Below, one piece after another: positions 8,367-16,985 of a stretch of DNA of 64,000 nt. Source of the stretch: Pedobacter soli. Its GTDB lineage: Bacteria > Bacteroidota > Bacteroidia > Sphingobacteriales > Sphingobacteriaceae. Location: assembly GCF_900101435.1 (NCBI RefSeq), contig NZ_FMZH01000004.1, positions 188,615-252,614 of the forward strand. Reading direction: 5' to 3'. Positions within the stretch are counted from its first letter, which is position 1. Each line of letters starts with the position of its first letter. The notes under the pieces were generated by a model that had not been told where the DNA came from, made no database searches, and was given only the letters and a program-made list of their open reading frames with translations. Both the position numbers and the translations under genes were made by a program.

Positions 8367-9472
8367 CAGCTTACCGCAAGTTATTTTCTGTTCATGTACA
8401 ACACGATTACTATGAAGATAATTTGTGCAATAACCTCGTTTTCGTACCGGCTGCCGAAACGCTCAAAACCATGCGCAACCAGCGCTGGCTGTTCAGGGCT
8501 TTTGCCACGGGTTTTAATCTGATTAGCGAAGTTGGTGCCGATTTCAAAAACAAAATTGAGCTTTTAGACACCAATTTGCACTTTGGCATCAGCTTAAATG
8601 ATGCAGCCAGATTTTTTGCGGTAACCCAGTTGAACGAAACCGCTCCGGTTAAAGAATTTTTAAGCAATAAGAAGATCTATTTTTCAAACAATGCGCTTAA
8701 TACTGCGCTTGAGTACCAGATTATTGATGGCATTGCAGGCGATTTAATGGCTTTAAGTTTTACGCTTCCGGCTGTAAATACCGAGGTAACCTTACGCGTA
8801 AATTCGGCAAGCGAAAACAATCTGATAATCGACTATGATTCTGCAGGTTTACCAATTAACGGACCATATAAAATTAAACTCAACGGCAGTAAGGTTTTCG
8901 AAAAGCTATTAAACCTGAGTAAGCTGGCTGATGGCTTGTATACCATTTCAATCAAAAATGCAGCCGATACCGGTAACGATTTGCTCACTTATAAGATTTT
9001 TAAAAGCAACAGCTTAAGTACCCAATCGCTTTTTGGTGTACTCGACATTAAACTGCCGGCCAGTACGGCTGTGGTTACTGAAACGCCGTTTTTAATCAGT
9101 TTCCTGCGGAAATCAACCATCTGGAAATATTATGTGATTAACCAGAGCGGTATCGATTTAGATGACTTTGATCTATTGGTAAAGGATAAAAGTTTGGATG
9201 GTACACCCAACGGTAACCCGGTATATGCAAAATATACTTTTGCCGGCAATCCTGTACCACCCAACGATCCCGATCCGATTAATAAAATTGCTGCTGCCGA
9301 AATATTGCTTTTTAAAAGCAACGTAAAGATCCCGTTTTTTCAGCAGGTAAAACTGGGGCTGCAACTGAGTAAGAAGGATGGTGGAACAGAGGTGGTTTTA
9401 ACCAAGAATTTGCCCAATCCGATGCCCGAAAAACAAGTGGGCGAGGAGAGTAAAGTATATGTATATGTTTAA
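8363..9472 (+). CDS. Unrecognised eCIS structural protein, possible cap adaptor
   Basis: 369 residues with no signal peptide, membrane segment or catalytic motif that I recognise. The N-terminal 100 residues look alpha/beta (V-H-V-Q-H-D-Y-Y, then R-W-L-F-R-A-F-A-T-G-F). The rest alternates short hydrophobic strands like an immunoglobulin-type fold (L-N-G-S-K-V-F, G-L-Y-T-I-S-I-K-N). It overlaps the DUF4255 gene by 4 bp and precedes the sheath genes by 18 bp. Position suggests a protein joining cap and sheath/tube, comparable to the cap adaptor described for the Algoriphagus eCIS; this is analogy of position only. It could instead be a decoration or plug protein. Confidence 0.7.
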   Translation: MTAYRKLFSVHVQHDYYEDNLCNNLVFVPAAETLKTMRNQRWLFRAFATGFNLISEVGADFKNKIELLDTNLHFGISLNDAARFFAVTQLNETAPVKEFLSNKKIYFSNNALNTALEYQIIDGIAGDLMALSFTLPAVNTEVTLRVNSASENNLIIDYDSAGLPINGPYKIKLNGSKVFEKLLNLSKLADGLYTISIKNAADTGNDLLTYKIFKSNSLSTQSLFGVLDIKLPASTAVVTETPFLISFLRKSTIWKYYVINQSGIDLDDFDLLVKDKSLDGTPNGNPVYAKYTFAGNPVPPNDPDPINKIAAAEILLFKSNVKIPFFQQVKLGLQLSKKDGGTEVVLTKNLPNPMPEKQVGEESKVYVYV

Positions 9473-9490
9473 AAAATAATTCATTTCGAT

Positions 9491-11281
9491 ATGGCGCTAA
9501 CATATAAACATCCAGGCGTATACGTTGAAGAGATTTCGACAATACCACCTTCCATTGCACAGGTTGATACCGCTATCCCAGGCTTTATCGGCTATACCGC
9601 AAAGCGGGAAAAGAATGGCGTAGCCTTCGCTATCAACACACCCATACGCATTACTTCGTTGTTAGAATTTGAGGCAAGCTTTGGCGGCGCCTTTCCCGAA
9701 GTTCTGGAAGTAACCATTAACGAACCCGAAAAGGATAAACTGACGCCTAAAATTGATGTAGCAGCCACAACGACAGCTAGTGGGGCTTCGGGTTATGTGT
9801 TGTATTATCATGTTAAAATGTTTTACGAAAACGGTGGCGGACCCTGCTGGATCGTTTCGGTAGGTACCTTCGAAGATACACCTGCATTAACCAAAGCAAC
9901 ATTAAAAGCCGGTTTGCTTGCTTGCGAGCGTGAAGATGAAATTACACTTTTGCTCATCCCCGAAAGTACTACTTTAACAAGCAGTTCGGATATTAAAGAG
10001 TTAAACGATGCCATGCTTGCACAATGCGCCAAACTGCAAGATCGTTTTGCCGTACTTGATGCCCCACAAATGGGGCAGGCAACGCCTTATCTGGTCGCCG
10101 ATAAATTCAGGAACGATCTGGTGAGTGCCGATAATCTGAAGTACGGGGCTGTTTATTATCCGCAGGTGCAAACCGGGGCAAGTTATAACCGCGTAACCGA
10201 CGACAACATTAAAATTGCGGCCGATAACCGCACTGGTGCCAATGCCGGTATTTATAAAAAAGCTGGCAATAACAAAAAAGCAATTACTAAAATTATAGAT
10301 ACTGCAGCACCAGTTACTGCAGTAAAAGCCTCTGCTGATATTACTTTTGGTAGTACAGCTATCAGTGGACATTCTATCTCCATTGCAGGCTTCAGTTTTA
10401 CTTTTGGCACGGGCGGTGTGGCCATTGGAGCCGATACTACCGCAGTGGCTGCTGCATTAAAAACAGCAATTGCAAGTAATACAGAGCTTGCTGCACTGGT
10501 TGATTCTACCGCAACCCTTGGGGTACTTAAAGTGCAGGCTAAAACTGCCGGAAGTGCAGGCAATGCCATTTCATTGGTTTATGATCCGAAAGGTAGTGCG
10601 CCAAATATTACTTTAAGCAATCCGTTTTTAACAGGCGGTTTCGATAGTAGCGATTTCGCCCTTTTTAATCAGATTAAAGCCGCACTTGATGCTTTTACCG
10701 TTCCGCTTTATCCATCGGGAACAGTTGCCGGTATTATGGCCCGGGTAGATAGCACCCGTGGTGTTTGGAAAGCACCAGCCAATGTAAGCCTGCTAACGGT
10801 AGATAAGCCTTTAATTGCTGTGAGCGATGAGGAACAGGATTACCTCAACGTAGATGCCACTTCGGGCAAAAGCATCAATGTGATCCGCAAGTTTGCTGGT
10901 AAAGGAACTCTGGTTTGGGGTGCACGTACCCTGGCCGGAAATGATAATGAATGGCGTTATGTGCCGGTTAGGCGACTTTTCATCATGGTAGAGGAATCGG
11001 TAAAAAAAGCAACCGAGTTTGTGGTTTTCGAACCCAATGATGCCAAAACCTGGATGCGCGTAAAAACCATGTGCCAGAACTTTTTAAATCAACTCTGGCG
11101 ACAAGGTGCGCTGGCTGGTGCCAAAGCAGAAGATGCCTTTTTTGTAAATGTAGGCCTTGGCATTACCATGACGGCCCTCGATATTTTAGAGGGCAGGTTG
11201 ATTATCGAAATTGGCATGGCAGCGGTAAGGCCCGCAGAGTTTATCGTTCTTAAATTTTCTCACCTATTAGCAAAATCTTAA
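9491..11281 (+). CDS. Contractile sheath protein with an extra inserted domain
   Basis: 596 residues. Sheath subunits polymerise around the inner tube and contract to drive it into a target. The N-terminus (H-P-G-V-Y-V-E-E-I-S) and C-terminus (F-V-V-F-E-P-N-D, N-F-L-N-Q-L-W-R-Q-G-A-L, G-M-A-A-V-R-P-A-E-F-I-V-L-K-F-S) are the hallmarks of the Afp2-4/Pvc sheath family and form the interlocking arms. Residues about 270-385 are an insertion absent from the sister gene at 11285. It has alternating strands and a K-T-A-G-S-A-G-N-A-I-S-L motif like domains of phage gpL-type sheath proteins, and probably faces outward. The two sheaths are near identical in their C-terminal thirds, so they share an ancestor. 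Confidence 0.95.
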   Translation: MALTYKHPGVYVEEISTIPPSIAQVDTAIPGFIGYTAKREKNGVAFAINTPIRITSLLEFEASFGGAFPEVLEVTINEPEKDKLTPKIDVAATTTASGASGYVLYYHVKMFYENGGGPCWIVSVGTFEDTPALTKATLKAGLLACEREDEITLLLIPESTTLTSSSDIKELNDAMLAQCAKLQDRFAVLDAPQMGQATPYLVADKFRNDLVSADNLKYGAVYYPQVQTGASYNRVTDDNIKIAADNRTGANAGIYKKAGNNKKAITKIIDTAAPVTAVKASADITFGSTAISGHSISIAGFSFTFGTGGVAIGADTTAVAAALKTAIASNTELAALVDSTATLGVLKVQAKTAGSAGNAISLVYDPKGSAPNITLSNPFLTGGFDSSDFALFNQIKAALDAFTVPLYPSGTVAGIMARVDSTRGVWKAPANVSLLTVDKPLIAVSDEEQDYLNVDATSGKSINVIRKFAGKGTLVWGARTLAGNDNEWRYVPVRRLFIMVEESVKKATEFVVFEPNDAKTWMRVKTMCQNFLNQLWRQGALAGAKAEDAFFVNVGLGITMTALDILEGRLIIEIGMAAVRPAEFIVLKFSHLLAKS

Positions 11282-11284
11282 ATT

Positions 11285-12730
11285 ATGGCAACGAATTATA
11301 AAACCCCAGGCGTTTACATTGAGGAAATAAGTAAACTGCCGGCATCAATAGCACCGGTTGAAACGGCTATTCCTGCGTTTATTGGGCGTACCCAATTTGC
11401 CAAAGATGAAAACGGGAACGATATTTTGCCCGCGGCCGGAACCAAGTTGCCAACCCCCATCCGGATTACCTCATTTCTGGATTATCAAAAATATTTTGGC
11501 GGAGCCAACCCTGAAACAGCTGTTTTTGAGGGCACGGGAATTCCAACCATTACCGATACCGAAGCTGGTGGCAAGGTGGTAAAACGGGTAATTACCTGCG
11601 AGGCTAAAAAGAGTGCGGTAAAGGGCACCTATCTGTACTATGCCATACAGTTGTTTTTTGCCAATGGAGGCGGACCATGTTATATTGTATCGAGCGGAGA
11701 TTATGCCACCACCATTACAAACGATACTGCCAAAGCAGGTTTAGATGCAATTGCGAAAGTAGATGAACCCACCATGCTGGTGCTCACCGACAGACATACT
11801 TCGTTTAGCACCAGTAAGTCGGGCTATAAAGATGTTTACGATTACGCCTTAGCGCAATGTGCCAGGCTGCAGGACCGGATTGCTATTTTCGATGCCTGGG
11901 TATTATCCGATTCACCTTTCGACGATGCCGGGATTGTGCGTGACGATGTAAGTATGGATTACCTCAAATATGGTGCGGCTTACTACCCCTGGCTGCAGAG
12001 CACGCTCAGCTATGCCTACAATGATAAAGTAGTGGTAAAACATCAGGTAAACGGATCCGATGGACCATACCATGGAGCAACTCTCGAAGCCATTAAAGCC
12101 ATTGATTTGAGCACTTACCGTGCACTGGTAAATGAGATGGATAAAAATGTAATCGATTTGCCGCCATCAGGCGCTGTTGCCGGTATTATGGCCCGGGTTG
12201 ATAATAACCGCGGGGTTTGGAAAGCGCCGGCCAACGAAAGTGTAAAACTGGTAACAGGCCCAACCTTAAAAGTTACGGCTCAACAACAGGAATCCTTAAA
12301 TGTCGATCCGACAACGGGTAAATCCATCAATGTCATTCGCTTTTTTACCGGAAAAGGTACATTGGTATGGGGGGCACGTACCCTGGCTGGCAATGATAAC
12401 GAATGGCGGTACATCTCGGTAAGGCGCTTTTATAATTTTGTAGAAGAAAGCGTTAAAAAAGCCACCGAATTTGTGGTTTTCGAACCCAACGATGCCAATA
12501 CCTGGTTGCGTGTAAAAGCCATGTGCGAGAACTTTTTAAACCAACTCTGGCGGCAGGGAGCCTTGCAGGGTGCCAAACCCGACGATGCCTACTTTGTGCG
12601 CATTGGATTGGGCGTTACCATGACAGCGCTTGATATACTGGAAGGACGCATGAATGTCGAAATCGGCATGGCGGCTGTTCGCCCGGCAGAGTTTATCATC
12701 CTTAAATTCTCGCATAAACTACAAGAATAA
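11285..12730 (+). CDS. Contractile sheath protein (compact form)
   Basis: 481 residues, 3 bases after the first sheath gene. It has the same terminal arms: T-P-G-V-Y-I-E-E-I-S at the start and P-A-E-F-I-I-L-K-F-S-H-K-L-Q-E at the end, with A-G-I-M-A-R-V-D-N-N-R-G-V-W-K-A-P-A-N and S-I-N-V-I-R-F in the core. It lacks the roughly 115-residue insertion of its neighbour. Afp and PVC loci carry three sheath paralogs, of which one makes the body and another the baseplate-proximal ring. Here there are two. This shorter protein could build the trunk and the other a special ring, or they may alternate; the sequence does not decide. Very sure of the family. Confidence 0.95.
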   Translation: MATNYKTPGVYIEEISKLPASIAPVETAIPAFIGRTQFAKDENGNDILPAAGTKLPTPIRITSFLDYQKYFGGANPETAVFEGTGIPTITDTEAGGKVVKRVITCEAKKSAVKGTYLYYAIQLFFANGGGPCYIVSSGDYATTITNDTAKAGLDAIAKVDEPTMLVLTDRHTSFSTSKSGYKDVYDYALAQCARLQDRIAIFDAWVLSDSPFDDAGIVRDDVSMDYLKYGAAYYPWLQSTLSYAYNDKVVVKHQVNGSDGPYHGATLEAIKAIDLSTYRALVNEMDKNVIDLPPSGAVAGIMARVDNNRGVWKAPANESVKLVTGPTLKVTAQQQESLNVDPTTGKSINVIRFFTGKGTLVWGARTLAGNDNEWRYISVRRFYNFVEESVKKATEFVVFEPNDANTWLRVKAMCENFLNQLWRQGALQGAKPDDAYFVRIGLGVTMTALDILEGRMNVEIGMAAVRPAEFIILKFSHKLQE

Positions 12731-12751
12731 TTCATCCTAAAACTATAAATT

Positions 12752-13186
12752 ATGGCAAATACTTATCCATTGCCGGTGTTTCACTTTCAGGTGGAATGGG
12801 GCGGCTCGCGAATTGGTTTTACAGAGGTTAGCGGTTTAACGGTAGAAACCCAGTCTATTGATTACCGGGAAGGAAACTCGCCCGAATACCACGTAACCAA
12901 AATGCCCGGAATGCAGCAATACTCGGCCATTTCAATGAAAAGAGGCATTACCAAAGGCGATAATGAACTTTTTCAATGGTTTAATACCGTGAGTTTGAAT
13001 AAAATTGAACGTCGCGATCTGACCATTAGTTTGCTTAACGAGAGTCATGAGCCTGTGGTAGTTTGGAAAGTGCGTGGGGCCTGGCCTTCTAAAGTCGACG
13101 GGCCAACATTAAATTCTACCGGTAACGAAGTGGCCATAGAAACTGTTGAATTAGCACACGAAGGTTTAAGTATCGAATTTACCTAG
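12752..13186 (+). CDS. Inner tube protein (gp19-like, Afp1/Afp5 family)
   Basis: 144 residues, the usual size. The pattern P-L-P-V-F-H-F-Q-V-E-W-G-G near the start, F-T-E-V-S-G-L, Y-R-E-G-N-S-P-E-Y, K-R-G-I-T-K-G-D-N-E-L-F-Q-W and the end T-V-E-L-A-H-E-G-L matches the T4 gp19/Hcp-like tube family of contractile injection systems. Hexamers stack into the lumen tube that holds cargo. It follows the sheaths by 21 bp and precedes a second tube paralog by 5 bp. The better-conserved sequence of the two suggests that it forms the main trunk. Confidence 0.94.
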   Translation: MANTYPLPVFHFQVEWGGSRIGFTEVSGLTVETQSIDYREGNSPEYHVTKMPGMQQYSAISMKRGITKGDNELFQWFNTVSLNKIERRDLTISLLNESHEPVVVWKVRGAWPSKVDGPTLNSTGNEVAIETVELAHEGLSIEFT

Positions 13187-13191
13187 AGGTT

Positions 13192-13650
13192 ATGCAAGCT
13201 GTAAATCCGCCAGTTGGTTTTCATTTTTTGCTCCGGATCGAAGGGTTATTCCCGCAGTATGAAGGACTGGCCGATATTGGCTTTACTGATGCTACGGGCT
13301 TTGAGACTAACATTTCGACCGAAGAATACAAAGAAGGGGGCGAAAACCGCTTCGCACATAAACTGCCAACAGCCGTAACCTACAGCAACCTGACGCTTAA
13401 ACGGGGTTTGTTAATAGGATCAGCGGCAATGAAATGGTTTAAAGAATCGGTAGAGGCATTTACATTTAGCCCGAAAGATATTACCCTGATTTTGCTGAAC
13501 GATAAACATGTGCCTTTACAAGCCTGGAATTTTGTTAACGCATATCCCGTAAAATGGTCAGTAGAAGGATTTAATGCCCAGCAAAACGGTTTGGTAATCG
13601 AGAGTATAGAGTTTGCCCACCAGTATTTCAGGAGGATAGAAGTTTTTTAA
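13192..13650 (+). CDS. Inner tube initiator protein (second gp19-like paralog)
   Basis: 152 residues. Same fold as the preceding gene: F-H-F-L-L-R-I-E-G, D-I-G-F-T-D-A-T-G, E-E-Y-K-E-G-G-E-N-R-F, L-K-R-G-L-L-I-G-S, and the end S-I-E-F-A-H-Q-Y-F-R. Sequence identity to the first paralog is modest. In Afp and PVC particles the second tube protein (Afp5/Pvc5-like) forms the first ring above the spike, linking the gp27-like hub to the trunk tube, and the same role is likely here. The 5-bp spacing suggests coupled translation. Confidence 0.92.
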   Translation: MQAVNPPVGFHFLLRIEGLFPQYEGLADIGFTDATGFETNISTEEYKEGGENRFAHKLPTAVTYSNLTLKRGLLIGSAAMKWFKESVEAFTFSPKDITLILLNDKHVPLQAWNFVNAYPVKWSVEGFNAQQNGLVIESIEFAHQYFRRIEVF

Positions 13651-13661
13651 CGCAAAAGCTT

Positions 13662-13823
13662 ATGCCAGTAGAAATCAGAGAATTGAACATTACCGCTACC
13701 GTAACAAACCATGTTGCGGGTACGGTGCCGCCAAGCCAAACCGGACAAACGGCTACAGATAAAAAAATGAAAAAGGCGTTGGAAGAGTTGCGTTTACAGA
13801 TCAAAAATAAGAATGAGAGGTAA
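13662..13823 (+). CDS. DUF5908-type small eCIS protein
   Basis: 53 residues. It starts M-P-V-E-I-R-E-L-N-I-T-A-T-V and has a charged, probably helical C-terminus (K-K-M-K-K-A-L-E-E-L-R-L-Q-I-K-N-K). This is the pattern of DUF5908, a small family found almost only in contractile injection loci between tube and LysM genes. The function is unknown; a small baseplate or assembly peptide is plausible. It sits 11 bp after the second tube gene and 2 bp before the LysM gene, so it is clearly part of the operon. Confidence 0.85.
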   Translation: MPVEIRELNITATVTNHVAGTVPPSQTGQTATDKKMKKALEELRLQIKNKNER

Positions 13824-13825
13824 CT

Positions 13826-14545
13826 ATGGCTTTAAGTCAGCTTCACGATAGATTGGGTAATTTAGAAAAACTCGTAATTGATGTTTATTCTGATAACAAC
13901 TTTTCCGGTTCTCCGATCGAAACCTTTAAGGTATTGTACAATCCCAATACTTATTTTATCGATTATAAAAATGAACTGGATAACGATGCACCCGTAAATG
14001 CCGCTGATGGCGTGGGTGAGTTTAAGTCGTCGAGAGGTAAGGAGCTGAGTTTAGACCTGCTTTGGGATGCCACTTCAGCCTCTTACTCTGGTAGTTCTAC
14101 TTTTCAGGCCGATGTGCAGCGCGATAAAACCGTACATAAAGTTATTGATCAGTTTATTGAGAGCTGTTTTAAAATTAAGGAAGACACGCATCAGCCTAAT
14201 TTTTTAAAAATACATTGGGGCGAGCTTACCTTTCAGGGCATGCTTACTGCCGTTAAAGTTACCTACACGTTGTTCGATAATAGCGGCAAACCCTTAAGGG
14301 CTAAAACCGACTGTACTTTTACCAGTTATACTTCCCTTACCGAACAATCGAACGAACAACGGCGCAGTTCACCCGATTTAACCCATTACCGGAAAGTAGA
14401 GGGCGATAATTCGTTGCCGTTAATGACTTATAACATCTATAAAACCGATAAATATTATTTAGAAGTAGCCAAAGCCAACCAGCTGAATAATTTTAGAAAA
14501 TTGAAACAAGGACAAAGTATATCGTTTCCACCTTTAGCAAAATAA
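13826..14545 (+). CDS. LysM-containing baseplate/tail protein (Afp7-like)
   Basis: 239 residues. The N-terminal part (about 1-180) resembles the CIS tube-hub linker family (F-K-V-L-Y-N-P-N-T-Y, S-R-G-K-E-L-S-L-D-L-L-W-D, F-L-K-I-H-W-G-E-L-T-F-Q-G). Residues about 195-238 form a LysM module (Y-N-I-Y-K-T-D-K-Y-Y-L-E-V-A-K-A-N-Q-L-N-N-F-R-K-L-K). In Afp and T4 the equivalent (Afp7/gp53-like) clamps the baseplate. LysM usually binds glycans, but in these tail proteins it mostly acts as a structural clamp. The neighbouring tube and VgrG genes support the role. Confidence 0.9.
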   Translation: MALSQLHDRLGNLEKLVIDVYSDNNFSGSPIETFKVLYNPNTYFIDYKNELDNDAPVNAADGVGEFKSSRGKELSLDLLWDATSASYSGSSTFQADVQRDKTVHKVIDQFIESCFKIKEDTHQPNFLKIHWGELTFQGMLTAVKVTYTLFDNSGKPLRAKTDCTFTSYTSLTEQSNEQRRSSPDLTHYRKVEGDNSLPLMTYNIYKTDKYYLEVAKANQLNNFRKLKQGQSISFPPLAK

Positions 14546-14551
14546 CCAGTT

Positions 14552-16279
14552 ATGCCAGCCCCTTCAGGACCACAGAGCTTCAGCATTACCATCAACGGAC
14601 AAGCCTTGTCTGATGCAGTTGGTATTTTGGAAATCGTGGTTACCAATGTGGTTAATGCCATACCCAAAGCAAGGGTAGTGGTAATGGATGGCAGTGCAGC
14701 TGCTCAGAATTTTGAACTCAGCAATGGCAGCGATTTTATTCCTGGTGCCGAAATCACAATTGCTGCCGGCTATAACGGCGAAAATGAAACCCTGTTTTCG
14801 GGGCTCATCATCAGTCAAACCATTAAAGCCAATGAAGAGGGCAGCCAGATGGAGATCGAATGCCGCGATAAGGCCATTAAGCTAACTGCTGGTCGCAAAA
14901 ACAAAATATGGGAAGATACTACCGACAATGATGCCATAACTGATCTGGCAGGTCAATGCAACATCAATGCAGATATTGACGGACTGGATTTACAGCATAA
15001 ACAACTGGTGCAATTTAACTGCAGCAACTGGGATTTTATTGTTACCCGTGCAGAATTAAACAGTGCATTGGTAATTACAGAAGAAGGAAAACTGAAGGTA
15101 GGCCAGCCCGATGCCAGCCAGCAAAGCACAGCCACTTATACCTATGGTACCGATATTTATGATTTTGAAGCCCAGATGGATGCCCGTACACAATACCCAC
15201 AGGTAATTACCAAAAACTGGAGCTATACCAATCAGGAAGTAAAAGAGGGTACTTCAACAGCTAAATCTTTACCCGAGCAGGGTAATATTTCTGGCGATGA
15301 CCTGGCCGGTGTACTGGGCTGGGAAGATAACAGCCTGTATCATTCGGGTAATGTAGCCGAGCAGGAATCGGCAGAATGGGCCAGTGCACAATTGTTCAGG
15401 AGCCGCTTAAACCGGGTAATCGGCAATTTCAGGGTGCAGGGCGATAACAAGCTAAAGCCCGGAATTATAGTAGAATTACAAGGAATGGGCGAGCGGTTTA
15501 GTGGTAAATGTCTGGTAACCGGTGTGGTACATTCCTATTCGGGCGAAGCTGCCTGGTATAGTCATGTACAGTTTGGACTCGATAAAACCTTACACAGTTA
15601 TAATTTCGATGATATTGTAGAAAAACCAGCCACAGGTATCATTCCGCCCGTAAACGGTTTGCAAATAGGAATCGTAACCCAACTGGAAAATGATCCCGAT
15701 GGCGAAAACAGGATCAGGGTGCGTTTGCCCACCGTAGAAAAAGATAGTGACGGCATTTGGGCAAGGTTAGCCAGTGTTGATGCCGGGAAAGACCACGGTT
15801 GGGTTTGGAATCCCGAAAAAGATGATGAAGTAATTGTAGGATTTATTAACGACGATCCGCGTGATGCGGTAATACTCGGAAGATTATACAGTAGTACATT
15901 TCCACCTCATTTAGCCGCTAAAGATGATAATTACTTAAAGGGATTATCTACCCGTGCCAAGCTTCAGGTGCTTTTTGATGATGATAAGAAAATCATCAAA
16001 ATTGAAACCCCTGGTGGTAATGTGATTACAATGGATGAAGATCAGAAGCAGATTGCCATTCAGGATATGAACGGTAATAAAATTGAAATGGGGCAAGATG
16101 GCATTACAATAGAAAGTATAAAAGACCTTACGCTCAAAGCATCGGGCGATATAAAAGTTGATGGGACTAACATTACTGCTACAGCCAATGCGCAGTTAAA
16201 ATTAAGTGGCAGTGCGGGTACTGAGGTGAGCTCATCGGCCATTACAAAAGTTAAAGGAAGTATGGTACAAATCAATTAA
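14552..16279 (+). CDS. VgrG-like hub and spike protein (Afp8-like)
   Basis: 575 residues. The N-terminal part (about 10-340) has the gpD/gp27-like hub fold (S-D-A-V-G-I-L-E-I-V-V-T-N, M-E-I-E-C-R-D-K-A-I-K). Residues about 369-450 form the gp5 OB domain (I-G-I-V-T-Q-L-E-N-D-P-D-G-E-N-R-I-R-V-R-L-P and V-I-V-G-F-I-N-D-D-P-R-D-A-V-I-L-G-R-L). The C-terminus is a triple beta-helix needle made of short repeats (K-I-E-T-P-G-G-N-V, I-T-I-E-S, I-K-V-D-G). This trimer forms the puncturing spike under the tube; the following PAAR protein caps its tip. Length is typical and no enzymatic extension is present, so the spike itself is not a toxin. Confidence 0.95.
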   Translation: MPAPSGPQSFSITINGQALSDAVGILEIVVTNVVNAIPKARVVVMDGSAAAQNFELSNGSDFIPGAEITIAAGYNGENETLFSGLIISQTIKANEEGSQMEIECRDKAIKLTAGRKNKIWEDTTDNDAITDLAGQCNINADIDGLDLQHKQLVQFNCSNWDFIVTRAELNSALVITEEGKLKVGQPDASQQSTATYTYGTDIYDFEAQMDARTQYPQVITKNWSYTNQEVKEGTSTAKSLPEQGNISGDDLAGVLGWEDNSLYHSGNVAEQESAEWASAQLFRSRLNRVIGNFRVQGDNKLKPGIIVELQGMGERFSGKCLVTGVVHSYSGEAAWYSHVQFGLDKTLHSYNFDDIVEKPATGIIPPVNGLQIGIVTQLENDPDGENRIRVRLPTVEKDSDGIWARLASVDAGKDHGWVWNPEKDDEVIVGFINDDPRDAVILGRLYSSTFPPHLAAKDDNYLKGLSTRAKLQVLFDDDKKIIKIETPGGNVITMDEDQKQIAIQDMNGNKIEMGQDGITIESIKDLTLKASGDIKVDGTNITATANAQLKLSGSAGTEVSSSAITKVKGSMVQIN

Positions 16280-16281
16280 TT

Positions 16282-16560
16282 ATGGCAAACGCAGCAAGAG
16301 TTACCGATACCACCAACCATGGTGGAACCATCGTTGGGCCTGGTGTAGCCACCGTTTTAATCGGCGGGATGCCAGCCAGCGTAGTGGGCGATAATCATGT
16401 GTGTGTGTTGCCGCCCAATAGTCACCAGCCAACCGTTAGTGCTTTTCCGGCTGGCAGTAGTACCGTTTTCATTGGTGGGATGCCTGCCGTAAGAACAGGC
16501 GATAGTTGCATTTGTGGCGCAAGTGCAGTAGTAGGATGTCCGACAGTTACAGTAGGTTAA
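16282..16560 (+). CDS. PAAR-domain spike tip
   Basis: 92 residues, consisting only of a PAAR fold. It shows two repeats of V-x-I-G-G-M-P-A (T-V-L-I-G-G-M-P-A-S-V-V-G-D and T-V-F-I-G-G-M-P-A-V-R-T-G-D) and several His/Cys (N-H-G-G, N-H-V-C-V, S-C-I-C-G, G-C-P) that could bind the zinc ion found in PAAR tips. It forms the sharp cone on the VgrG trimer. No toxin domain is fused. It sits 2 bp after the spike gene. Confidence 0.94.
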   Translation: MANAARVTDTTNHGGTIVGPGVATVLIGGMPASVVGDNHVCVLPPNSHQPTVSAFPAGSSTVFIGGMPAVRTGDSCICGASAVVGCPTVTVG

Positions 16561-16561
16561 T

Positions 16562-16981
16562 ATGGATACAGAGAACAATTTTTTAGGCAAAGGATGGGCT
16601 TTCCCGCCCATTATAACCAAATACCAGGGTACGGCAGCTTTTGCTACCCAAATGGTAAGTGAGGTAACTGATATTAACCAGAGCCTCGAAATTTTGTTCG
16701 GTACCGCTGTAGGCGAAAGAGTAATGCAGGCCGAATATGGCTGCAATGTAGAAGATATGATTTTCGAACCCCTGAACGTAACCCTGGTTACCCGGATTAC
16801 CGAACGCATCCGCAGGGCCATTATTTATTACGAACCCCGCATTAAGCTCGATAAGCTCGATGTTTTTAAAAACGACGAACAAGGAATGATCAACCTGGTG
16901 GTAGAATACACCGTTAGGAGCACCAATACCCGTAACAATATTGTTTATCCTTATTATTTAACCGAAGGCACAAATATTTAA
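16562..16981 (+). CDS. Baseplate wedge protein, gp25/GPW family (Afp9-like)
   Basis: 139 residues. The conserved block I-N-Q-S-L-E-I-L-F-G-T-A-V-G-E-R-V-M-Q-A-E-Y-G-C followed by P-L-N-V-T-L-V and R-I-R-R-A-I-I-Y-Y-E-P-R-I is the gp25/W signature, including the E-P-R motif that contacts the sheath. This protein nucleates sheath assembly on the baseplate. It has the normal length, lies 1 bp after the PAAR stop, and precedes the gpJ-like genes as in other eCIS loci. Confidence 0.94.
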   Translation: MDTENNFLGKGWAFPPIITKYQGTAAFATQMVSEVTDINQSLEILFGTAVGERVMQAEYGCNVEDMIFEPLNVTLVTRITERIRRAIIYYEPRIKLDKLDVFKNDEQGMINLVVEYTVRSTNTRNNIVYPYYLTEGTNI

Positions 16982-16985
16982 AGAA

